Source: Pelotomaculum isophthalicicum JI (GTDB taxonomy: Bacteria > Bacillota > Desulfotomaculia > Desulfotomaculales > Pelotomaculaceae). From it: 64,000 nt of DNA. The notes under the pieces were generated by a model. The model ran no database searches, had not been told where the DNA came from, and was given only the letters and a program-made list of their open reading frames with translations. The stretch spans positions 1 through 64,000 of the forward strand of contig NZ_JAKOAV010000007.1 of the NCBI RefSeq assembly GCF_029478095.1. The letters are read 5' to 3'. Below are positions 1 through 8,700 of this stretch, one piece after another. Position 1 is the stretch's first letter, and each line of letters begins with the position of its first letter. The translations under genes were made by a program, and so were the position numbers.

Positions 1-4
1 TGCA

Positions 5-274
5 TTACTGTAAAATCAAACAACCGACAAGCGGTGTCCGGATGCCTCCGGAATCACTGTCCGGATGTTTCCGGAACGGTGTCCGGATGTTCCCGGATTC
101 GCTGTCCGGATAAACCGGAATACGCATATTATAAGTGCGAACTGCTTGAAGAAGCGCTGACATTCCCTCTGAAATCCGATCTTCTAACTCTAGTCCTTTA
201 TATGAATTTTTACATTCCTGCAAGACAAGATATAGGTAATAGGTAATAACATCTTCCTCGGTGATCTTTCTCAT
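5..274 (-). pseudogene. Truncated sigma-70 region 2-like fragment ending in IS-end repeats
   Basis: The start chosen is the ATG at 274, which has an AGGAGA ribosome site 9 bases upstream. The first 50 or so residues resemble the N-terminal part of sigma-70 factors: a helix followed by YKGLELEDRISEG and LLQAVRTY, comparable to the region 2 pattern G-LEDLISEG-LLKAV-YD. After about residue 53 the reading frame runs into the tandem TGTCCGGAT repeats and encodes only their translation (IRTPFRKHPDSDSG and the like) before a stop. It therefore looks like a gene or small recombination-directing sigma-like protein cut by an insertion-sequence end. Product function is unlikely. Confidence 0.4.
35..120. 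repeat. Four 22-23 bp tandem repeats, probable insertion-sequence terminus
   Basis: Four copies begin at 35, 58, 80 and 103, each starting TGTCCGGAT and carrying a second TCCGGA about 9 bases later (the last copy is shorter). Clusters of such short terminal repeats are typical of the ends of some insertion sequences, notably the IS21 family. The body of the element would lie left of position 34, outside the window, so the family assignment is inference. The repeats are read through by the minus-strand fragment at 5-274 and replace its expected C-terminus. Confidence 0.45.
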
Positions 275-656
275 CAAAGGGTGTCTCCTTTCGGCAGCAT
301 GGCAAATGTGTATAATAAGCTTCACATGTCAGAGAAAATCAATGTTTCGTCCAAATCAGCGAGGGATTTACGGTTGGCATGACTGAACCATCCCGTATAA
401 GGGATAGGATGTTCCTGCAAGTAAGCGGGGTTATATTTGTAGACAGCATGGGAAAATCAGGGATGGAAGCGGGTTCTAGCTTTTGTGGGTTTATTTACAA
501 GGTGAGGATGGTTGCAGGCTTGCATCTTCGCGGGGATGGTGCATCAGCTCTGGCTAGTTACCGACCAAAAGCTGTAAAGCTTCCGCAAGAGATTCATTGA
601 TTATAAAAATAATATTTGCATTCACAGATATAATTTCTTAAATATATGATTTTATG
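275..656. other. Non-coding stretch between IS end and BREX promoter
   Basis: No convincing gene is seen. A 73-codon open frame at 379-600 has no ribosome site and no recognisable motif. The DNA becomes AT-rich from 600 onwards, leading into the promoter at 657. Confidence 0.5.
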
Positions 657-685
657 TTGGAAAAGCCTATGCTTTTTTGTATAAT
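657..685 (+). promoter_or_regulatory. SigA promoter with operator-like inverted repeat
   Basis: A -35 box TTGGAA (657-662) and a consensus -10 box TATAAT (680-685) are 17 bp apart. The spacer holds a perfect inverted repeat, AAAAGC-ctat-GCTTTT (661-676). It lies just upstream of the HTH gene at 716 and the BREX operon, so it is probably the operon promoter, with the repeat acting as operator for the HTH protein. Promoter boxes are seen; the operator role is inferred. Confidence 0.75.
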
Positions 686-715
686 AAAACCAACTTACCT
701 GAAGGGATTGGAACT

Positions 716-928
716 ATGGCTATCAGCTACATTAAGCTATGGAAGCTTTTGCTGGACAATAAAATGAAAAAGACCGATTTGCTCAGTCTTGCCGATATAA
801 GCACGACCACCCTGGCAAAGCTGTCGAAAGACCTGCCCGTCAGTATGGAAGTCATGAGCCGGATTTGCCATGCGCTTTCCTGTGATATTGGCGACGTGAT
901 GGAAATAACCCAGGATAAAAAAGAATAG
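716..928 (+). CDS. Small XRE/Cro-C1 family HTH regulator
   Basis: A 70-residue protein, almost only a helix-turn-helix domain of the Cro/C1 type related to the short clostridial/lactococcal regulators (W-LL-NKMKKTDL, ISTTTLAKLSK, CHALSCDIGDVME). The ATG at 716 is preferred to an upstream in-frame ATG at 677 because that one overlaps the -10 box, while 716 follows a GAAGGGATTGG ribosome site. It lies 12 bases upstream of brxA in the same orientation and directly below the promoter with an inverted repeat. It is therefore probably the autoregulated control gene of the BREX operon. It is not the WYL-domain BrxR type seen in other BREX loci. Confidence 0.8.
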   Translation: MAISYIKLWKLLLDNKMKKTDLLSLADISTTTLAKLSKDLPVSMEVMSRICHALSCDIGDVMEITQDKKE

Positions 929-940
929 GAGGATGCTGTT

Positions 941-1543
941 ATGGATTCGGTACTGCCTTACACGTCCTCTATAAAGGACATGCCCTTTCTGTTTTCCGAT
1001 ATGCGCAGGACTGCGCAGTTGCTGTGTGAGGGGAAAACGAAGGATGAAATTATAGAATTGTCGATGACCGCTAATATTTATCAGCTTGAGAAAGAAAAAA
1101 GGCGTCGCGATTTGCCCCTGAGAATGCTGAAGCGTCTTGGGACGCTTGACATGCCACTGGTTTCCATCGTGGCAAACGGACGGTACGAGGACGCCAAGCT
1201 GATCGCTTTTCTGGCGCTGATCAAATCAGACCGCCTTTTTTTTGAATTCATGCGTGAGATATACTCGGACAAATTCCTATTCGGTCAAACAGAGGTTGAC
1301 GACAAGGACTTTTTAACTTTTATTGAACGCAAGGCGCAAAACGATGATACGGTGGCAGGCTGGACACCGAACAACCTCGTGCGTATACGAAATACCTACA
1401 AGAATATTCTTTGCGAAGCGGGGTTGGCCAAAAAAGCCGGGGATGTGTTAATTATCCTGAAGCCCATATGCGACCGAAAAATCCCAGCTCTTCTCAAGGG
1501 AGAAAACGAACCTTACGCAAAAGCCATGCTCCTGGAGGTGTAA
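941..1543 (+). CDS. brxA: BREX protein BrxA (DUF1819)
   Basis: A 200-residue protein with the start after a strong AGGAGG site at 928-933. Size, sequence (for example the N-terminal LPYTSSIKDMPFLFSDMRR block and C-terminal KAMLLEV) and position at the head of a brxB-brxC-pglX-pglZ operon identify it as BrxA. BrxA proteins are small helical, NusB-like DNA-binding proteins. In E. coli they are needed for phage restriction but not for BREX methylation. It ends 3 bases before brxB, so translation is probably coupled. No truncation is seen. Confidence 0.9.
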   Translation: MDSVLPYTSSIKDMPFLFSDMRRTAQLLCEGKTKDEIIELSMTANIYQLEKEKRRRDLPLRMLKRLGTLDMPLVSIVANGRYEDAKLIAFLALIKSDRLFFEFMREIYSDKFLFGQTEVDDKDFLTFIERKAQNDDTVAGWTPNNLVRIRNTYKNILCEAGLAKKAGDVLIILKPICDRKIPALLKGENEPYAKAMLLEV

Positions 1544-1546
1544 CGG

Positions 1547-2128
1547 ATGATGACGCTTAATGAGCGGCTTGACTTGATTGAGCCTAAAATATTGGAGAAA
1601 AGCTTTCGCACGGGGCGCGGTACGGCAAATGAAATCAATTTCTGGATTTTTGACTACAAACCGGAAGATGAAATGGCAGTTCGCGCCCATGTTTCATATC
1701 TGAAACAGCGTGTAAACAACGCCCATGACGACGTGCGAATTGTTGAATTTGATTTATACAAGCTAATGCTGGACGTTCTGCGGGAAAAGAATTATCTTGA
1801 CAAGGTCATACAAATGGAGCAGGTCAAAACCAGCGAGGCGATTGTCAATCCCATCAAAAAAACGTTGAGGCTGACTCTTGACGGAGATTTGGTTATTGGA
1901 AAGATTGCTAAGAGCATCGTGCCTGAAAGGGACGTTATCTTTTTAACCGGGGTAGGAAAAGCCTGGCCGGTCATACGCTCCCACACCGTGCTAAATAACC
2001 TGCACAGCAAAATAGACAAGAATCCTCTTGTCATGTTCTTTCCCGGCGACTATACTAACGAGCTGCGGCTGTTTGGAGAAATCACAGACGACAATTATTA
2101 CCGGGCCTTCAAGCTGATTGAAAGATAG
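1547..2128 (+). CDS. brxB: BREX protein BrxB (DUF1788)
   Basis: A 193-residue protein, the normal length for BrxB. Typical features are the N-terminal MTLNERLDLIEPKIL, the FWIFDYKPEDE block, and the C-terminal half, in which VPERDVIFLTGVGKAWPVIRSH is followed by PLVMFFPGDYTN. Two ATG codons are adjacent (1547 and 1550); GGAGG at 1531-1536 fits either. BrxB is required for both methylation and restriction in characterised type 1 BREX systems and is thought to act in a complex with BrxC, PglX and PglZ. It sits between brxA and brxC with spacers of 3 and 12 bases. Confidence 0.9.
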   Translation: MMTLNERLDLIEPKILEKSFRTGRGTANEINFWIFDYKPEDEMAVRAHVSYLKQRVNNAHDDVRIVEFDLYKLMLDVLREKNYLDKVIQMEQVKTSEAIVNPIKKTLRLTLDGDLVIGKIAKSIVPERDVIFLTGVGKAWPVIRSHTVLNNLHSKIDKNPLVMFFPGDYTNELRLFGEITDDNYYRAFKLIER

Positions 2129-2140
2129 GAGAGTGGCGGC

Positions 2141-5100
2141 ATGAAAATACATGATATGTTTCAAAAGGATATTGACAGGCCAATTCAGGGCGTTGTCAAA
2201 ATCGGTCAGAACTCCAATGAAATTATCACGGCGGAACTGGACGAGTATGTCGTGACCAGGGAACTGCATCGCCATTTTGACAAGTTTTTCGAGGGTTACC
2301 GCAAGGGCACGACAACCCGCACTGATAAAATGGGCGTCTGGATTTCCGGTTTCTTTGGCAGCGGCAAATCCCATTTTCTTAAGATACTTTCCTATCTTCT
2401 TTCAAACGACACCTATGACGGCAAAAAGGCTATCAGTTATTTTGACGGAAAGATAGCCGACAGCCGCATTTTGGCGGATATGCAGGTCGCTGCCGATACC
2501 GGCGCGGACGTGGTCCTATTCAATATTGACGCGGAAGCCGATTCGGACTCGAAGACACACAAGGATGCCATTGTCAAGGTTTTCATGAAGGTCTTTAATA
2601 AAATGCGGGGCTTTTGCGGCAGTATGCCGTGGATTGCCGATTTGGAGCGGCAGATGACCAAGGATGGCGTCTATGACAGCTTCCGCGCCCGTTTCAAAGA
2701 GCTTGCGGGGAATGAATGGGAAGACACCCGCGAGGATTTCTATTTCGAAGAGGACAATATCGTTCAGGCGCTTGCCGATACAACGAAGATGAGCGTTGAC
2801 GCCGCGCGGAACTGGTACAACAAATCCGAGGAAAACTATTCTTTGGATATCAACGGATTTGCGAGGCGGGTGCGGGAATACATAGAAGCGAAGTCAAAGG
2901 AAACAGGCAAAAAGCATTTTGTCATCTTCCTTTGCGACGAGATTGGGCAGTACATCGGCAGCGACAGCGGCCTGATGCTGAATTTGCAGACTGTCGTGGA
3001 GAGTCTGGGCACGGAATGCGGCGGACAGGCTTGGGTCATAGCAACAAGCCAGCAGGATATAGACTCTATCACCAAAGTGGATAGAGATAACTTCTCTAAA
3101 ATTATCGGGCGATTTGACACAAGGCTTTCCCTTTCCTCCGCCAACGTAGACGAAGTTATCAAAAAGAGGCTGCTTGCCAAGACAGACACGGCGGCGGACA
3201 AGCTGCGCCTTTTATATGCCGGGAAAGCCGCCGTTATCAAAAACTTGATTTCCTTTTCTTCTTCTGACACACCGGAGAAGAGGCTGTACAGTTCCGCAGA
3301 GGAATTTGTGGACGTGTATCCTTTTATCCCGTATCAGTTCAACCTGCTGCAAGCGGTGTTCACGGGCATCCGAACCCACGGCGCGTCCGGCAAGCATCTG
3401 TCTGAAGGAGAACGCTCTTTGCTCAACGCCTTCCAAGAGGCGGCGGTTCAGTACGCCAATTTCGACGACGGTATTCTCATTCCCTTTGAGGCTTTTTACA
3501 AAACCATTGAGACCTTTTTGGATCACAATATCAAAGCTGTGATTATCAGGGCGGCAGAAAGCGCCGAGTTTGACGACGGGGCCTTGCAGCCCTACGACGT
3601 GGAGGTCTTGAAGGTTCTGTTTATGGTGAAGTACATCCCCAATGTGCTGCCCGCCAACCTCGAAAACATCACCACCGTCATGCTGGGAAATATCGATCAG
3701 GACAAAATTGAGGCTAAAAAACAGGTTGACGCCTCTTTGCGCCGTTTGGAGGAGCAGAAGCTTATCATTAAAAACGGCAATCAATTTATCTTCCTGACAA
3801 ACGAGGAGCAGGACATCAACCGCGAAATACGGGAAATCAAGATTGACACAAGCGAGATCATCGATAAAGTCGGCGACAATATATTCTCCGCCTTGTTTGG
3901 ACTCAATAAAAAATACCGCTATAACGACCGGTATGACTTTTCTTTTAACACAATCATTGACGACAGACCGAGAGGCGCGCAGAAAGAGGAAATCGGCATT
4001 CGGGTGCTGACTCCCATGTATGCCCGTGGTGACGTCGCCGAGCCGGAACTCAAAGCTATGTCCATGCGGGAGAGAAATGTTATTGTCGCGCTTCCTTCCG
4101 ATATGTCCTACATCGACGAGATGGAGCAGGCTCTGCAAATCGAGACGTACATTCGCCGTAACGCCGGCAAGGTGTCCACCGATACGGTGGAGGACATCAA
4201 AACCACCAAAACCCGCGAGGGAAAGCAGCGAGTGGATAGATGCAAGGAGCTTATTTTCGAGGCGCTCAAAAAGGCTGATTTATATGTGAACAGCAATAAG
4301 CTCGATATCAAAGAGAAGCAGCCGTCAGAAAGGATTAACGACGCCTTCAAAACACTGGTGGAAGGTATTTATACAAAGCAAAACTACATCACTAATCCCT
4401 TTTATACCAACGACGACCTGCGGGAAGTTCTCACAGCAAAGGATGCTCAAGTTGTGTCCGGGGGCATGGAGGCCGTCGTTCCCAATCGTCTTGCCATAGA
4501 AGAAATGGAGGATGTTGTTGCCCGCAGCTCATACAAGAACATGCCGACCACCGTGCGCACCCTGATGGATCACTTTAACAAGATCCCCTATGGGTGGAAA
4601 GACATGGACATCGCAGGCATCGTCCTGACACTTTTCAAGAAGCAAGAAATCCGGTTGGAGCTTGGCGGCGAAAACATCTCCACAATCGACATGAATGTGA
4701 TCAACTATGTGACAAAACGAGATTATTTGGATCGAGTCCTTGTGAAAATGCGTGTGAAAATCTCTCCCGCGTTGTTGCAGAACGCCAAAAACCTCGCGAA
4801 AGACGTATTCGGGAGAAGCGATCTGCCCGGTGACGAAGACGGTCTGATGGCGCGCTTTAAGGAGCTTGCTGCCTCCGAGCTTTCCAGAAACGACGGCAGC
4901 ATCAAGGATTTGCTCCATGAATACGACAAGGCGGGATATCCCGGCAAAATCGTTTTGGAAAACGGCAGGAAGCTTTTTGAACAGGCCGATAAAATCAAGG
5001 ACACATCAGCGTTTTACAATTACCTTGCTGAAAAAAAAGACGCCCTCCTTGACTACGAGGAGGATGTGCAGGACGTCAAGAAGTTTTTCAAAAACCAGAA

Positions 5101-5728
5101 GAATATCTTTGATAAGGCGCTGAAAATGCTGGCGATTTACGAAGCCAACCGCTCTTATGTGCTCGACCCGGAGACCATCAAAGTGGTTGAGGATATTGAG
5201 CGCATCACCCGCCTTCCGGAACCCTACGCGCAAATACATAAACTGCCGGAACTTATTGAGCGGTTCATCAAACGTTTCGGCGACCTGCTGGAGGCGGAAT
5301 GCGAACCGATCCGTACGGACATCGAGTCGGACAAGGCTGAGACATTAGCTAATTTGGAATGCCGGCCTTTCAAGGATCGCTTTTCGGGAAAGGTTCAAGC
5401 GGATTTTTCGGCGCTGCTTGACAGACTTTCCCATGCCAACAATATCTACGAAGCCATCGCCATGCGCACGGAGAGCGACCGCATGAAGCAGCGATTTATT
5501 CAAAGCTTCGAAGAAGAGGAAGCGCGCCTGAAAGCGGAACAGGCCAAGGCCGGTGATGATGTAATCATTCAGCCCCCTGTACGGAAAACGAAAACGGTGA
5601 GTGTGAAAACCTTGTTCCACGGGACCCGTCAGATATCCAGCAAGGAGGATATTGACAAGCTCTTAAACGTGCTGCGCAAGAAGCTTGAGGCACAGCTTGA
5701 GGAGAATACAACGATTAAGATTGTATAG
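2141..5728 (+). CDS. brxC: BREX ATPase BrxC
   Basis: A 1195-residue AAA-type P-loop ATPase, full length for BrxC. A Walker A motif, GFFGSGKSHF, is at residues 70-79 and a Walker B, VIFLCDE, at 261-267. The long C-terminal half is helical and charged, with coiled-coil-like stretches (about 930-1150). The gene is preceded by AGGAG at 2127-2131. BrxC is a core BREX component needed for methylation and phage exclusion, probably an ATP-driven DNA-associated assembly platform. It is co-directional with brxB (12-base gap) and pglX (33-base gap). No frameshift or missing catalytic residue is visible. Confidence 0.93.
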   Translation: MKIHDMFQKDIDRPIQGVVKIGQNSNEIITAELDEYVVTRELHRHFDKFFEGYRKGTTTRTDKMGVWISGFFGSGKSHFLKILSYLLSNDTYDGKKAISYFDGKIADSRILADMQVAADTGADVVLFNIDAEADSDSKTHKDAIVKVFMKVFNKMRGFCGSMPWIADLERQMTKDGVYDSFRARFKELAGNEWEDTREDFYFEEDNIVQALADTTKMSVDAARNWYNKSEENYSLDINGFARRVREYIEAKSKETGKKHFVIFLCDEIGQYIGSDSGLMLNLQTVVESLGTECGGQAWVIATSQQDIDSITKVDRDNFSKIIGRFDTRLSLSSANVDEVIKKRLLAKTDTAADKLRLLYAGKAAVIKNLISFSSSDTPEKRLYSSAEEFVDVYPFIPYQFNLLQAVFTGIRTHGASGKHLSEGERSLLNAFQEAAVQYANFDDGILIPFEAFYKTIETFLDHNIKAVIIRAAESAEFDDGALQPYDVEVLKVLFMVKYIPNVLPANLENITTVMLGNIDQDKIEAKKQVDASLRRLEEQKLIIKNGNQFIFLTNEEQDINREIREIKIDTSEIIDKVGDNIFSALFGLNKKYRYNDRYDFSFNTIIDDRPRGAQKEEIGIRVLTPMYARGDVAEPELKAMSMRERNVIVALPSDMSYIDEMEQALQIETYIRRNAGKVSTDTVEDIKTTKTREGKQRVDRCKELIFEALKKADLYVNSNKLDIKEKQPSERINDAFKTLVEGIYTKQNYITNPFYTNDDLREVLTAKDAQVVSGGMEAVVPNRLAIEEMEDVVARSSYKNMPTTVRTLMDHFNKIPYGWKDMDIAGIVLTLFKKQEIRLELGGENISTIDMNVINYVTKRDYLDRVLVKMRVKISPALLQNAKNLAKDVFGRSDLPGDEDGLMARFKELAASELSRNDGSIKDLLHEYDKAGYPGKIVLENGRKLFEQADKIKDTSAFYNYLAEKKDALLDYEEDVQDVKKFFKNQKNIFDKALKMLAIYEANRSYVLDPETIKVVEDIERITRLPEPYAQIHKLPELIERFIKRFGDLLEAECEPIRTDIESDKAETLANLECRPFKDRFSGKVQADFSALLDRLSHANNIYEAIAMRTESDRMKQRFIQSFEEEEARLKAEQAKAGDDVIIQPPVRKTKTVSVKTLFHGTRQISSKEDIDKLLNVLRKKLEAQLEENTTIKIV

Positions 5729-5761
5729 GGGTTCAATGAAGCGCACGAGAGGTTGATATAA

Positions 5762-8700
5762 ATGGATAAGACTGCAATTAAAAACTACGCCGTGGCGGCC
5801 CGCAGGAAGCTGATCGACGCCGTACGACAGAAGGCTTATCAGCTGTATATCCGCGAGGAGATGGCGCTGCCGCCGGAAGAAGCGAAAAGCGCCCTGATGA
5901 ACGACGGCATTTTTCTGACAAGCGAGCAGTATAAGTCCCGCGAGCGTCTGGTAAGCGAAATCAGCCGCCGCGTGGATGAGCTCGGCAATGAAAAGGGCTA
6001 TAACGCCGTCATGGAGGAGATTGCCTACACCTGGTTCAACCGCCTCATCGCCCTGCGCTTCATGGAGGTCAACGACTATCTGCCCTCCGGCATCCGCATC
6101 CTTTCCAGCGTGGATGAAGGCCGCGCCGAGCCGGACGTTATCCGCGAGGCGGACCGGCTGGACTATGTGGATCAGGGCAAAATCGCCGAATATCGTGACT
6201 TGTCTTCCCAAAAACTGTACAAATACATTCTTATTTCGCAGTGCAACGCTCTTTCCTCCATCCTGCCGGGGATGTTTGAGAAGATCGACGATTATACCGA
6301 GCTTCTGCTGCCCGACGCCCTCTACGCAAAGGGCGGTGTCGTCCATGACCTTGTCCGCGGCATCGCCGGGGAGGATTTCCGCGATCAGGTGCAGATCATC
6401 GGCTGGCTGTATCAGTATTACATCTCCGAGAAAAAGGACGAGGTTTTTGCCGGATTGAAAAAAAACATCAAAATCAACAAGGAGACCATCCCAGCCGCCA
6501 CCCAGCTTTTTACGCCGGAGTGGATTGTCCGGTACATGGTGGAAAACTCGCTGGGGCGGTTGTGGCTGGAGCATTGTCCTCCATCCAATGCTTGCGGAAA
6601 CGCAGAAGAAGCATTACGCAAGTATTGGGTTTATTATATTGATGAAGCTGAACAGGACGAAGCGGTGGAAAAGCAGCTGCGCGAGTTGCAGCGGCAATAT
6701 ACATTTGATAACCCGACGCAGATCAAAATTATCGACCCCTGTATGGGCAGCGGTCATATTCTGGTGTATGCCTTTGACGTGCTCTATCAGATATACTTCA
6801 GCCAAGGTTATGCCGAGCGGGAGATACCTAATCTGATTCTCCAAAACAATATATACGGGCTGGACATTGACAAGCGGGCGGCGCAGCTTGCCTATTTCGC
6901 GCTGATGATGAAGGCCCGCAGCTACAACCGCCGCTTTTTCCGTCAGAAGAATATACCTGACGCCCACGTCCACGCCGTCATCGAATCCGACGGGGCGCAG
7001 TTGCATCATCTTGAGTACATGGGGCATGGGATGGATGAGACCGAGCGGCGGCAGTGCCGGGACGACCTGTCTTACCTGATCGGCCTTTTCTCCAACGCGC
7101 GGGAATACGGCTCCATCCTTAAAATTGACCGGACGTTGGATTATACCCAACTCCGGCGCTTTGTGGAGGACTGCCATTGGGGACAGTTGGATATATACAC
7201 CAAGGGCATTGACCAGACCGAGCGGATACTGCTTGAAATTTTGGATATTGCGGAGATTATGACCCAAAAGTACGACGTGGTGGTGACTAATCCGCCATAT
7301 ATGGGCGGGAGCGGCATGGGTGCTAAGCTGTCAGAGTATGTGAAGAAGAATTATCCTGACAGTAAGAGCGATATGTTTGCGGTGTTTATTGAAAAATGCG
7401 GCGAAATGTTGAAGCCGAGCGGATTACAGGCGATGATTACGCAACATGCCTGGATGTTCTTATCCAGCTATGAGAAGTTGCGTAAAAAGCTATTACGGCG
7501 GGATATTGTTAATATGGCACATTTGGGCGCACGGGCCTTTGAGGAAATCGGCGGTGAGGTTGTTCAAACAACCGCTTTTGTGCTGCGCGACAGCAATGTG
7601 GCGGAGTATAAAGCCACCTATGCACGGCTGGTTGACTATAACAGCCAAAGTGCAAAGGAAAAAGCTTTTTTACGAGAGGAAAATTGGTTTACAGCGAAGA
7701 GAGAGAATTTCATGAAGATTCCTGGTATGCCGGTAGCATATTGGGTAAGTGAGCAAGCATTGAGTGCTTTTGTAAAGGGTAATTTGATCGGAAATATAGC
7801 GGCGCCAAAGCAAGGTTCAACTTTGGGAGATAATGCTTCATTTATCCGCTATTGGTTTGAAATTACATCAAACCTCAATAAATGGTATAGATGTATGAAG
7901 GGTGGCGAATACAGAAAATGGTATGGCAATACAATGTATTTGATCGATTGGGAAGATAATGGTAAGAGGGTAAAAAGTACTGGGCGAGCTACGATTCGTA
8001 GTGAAAACCTCTTGTTTAAGGAAGGAATTACTTGGTCAAATATATCAAGCGGAAATCCTTCGTTTCGCCTGATGGAGGCGGGATACTTTTTTGAGAGCAC
8101 AGGATCAGTTTGCTTTATTGAAGAAAAAAAGCTTAAATACTTACTCGCTTTCTTAAACACACCTATAGTAAAAGTACTTTCAAATGTTGTTAATCCAACT
8201 TTACATTTGCAGTCTGGGGATGTTGCAAAACTACCTTTAATTTATATTGAAAAGTATTCGGCAAAAATTAACGGCCTTGTCGCTCAAAACATCGACATAT
8301 CCCGCACAGATTGGGATAGCTTCGAGACCTCATGGGATTTTCGTGTGCATCCACTTGTAGGGTTAAAATTTTCTGGCGCATTCGCGTGGGGAGATGTCAA
8401 ACCATCAAGCCGAATTTCATCCGCTTTCAATGCTTGGGAATTATTCACCGAAGGGCAATTTGAACGTCTTAAATCCAACGAGGAAGAACTCAACCGCATT
8501 TTCATCGAAATCTACGGCCTTCAGGACGAGCTGACCCCAGAGGTGGAGGACAAGGACGTGACCATCCGCCGGGCAGACCTCTCGCGGGATATCCGCAGCT
8601 TCATTTCCTACGCCGTGGGCTGCATGTTCGGGCGGTACAGTCTGGACGAGCCGGGGCTGAAATTCTCCGGAGGCGAATTTAGTGAGCAGTGGGCAGTGGT

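Noticed and set aside
35-120. Four short repeats as CRISPR or iterons
   Set aside because: Unit of 22-23 bp without unique spacers, no replication gene; IS terminus fits better.
379-600. A 73-codon plus-strand frame
   Set aside because: No ribosome site, no motif, and it lies in a spacer with mixed composition.
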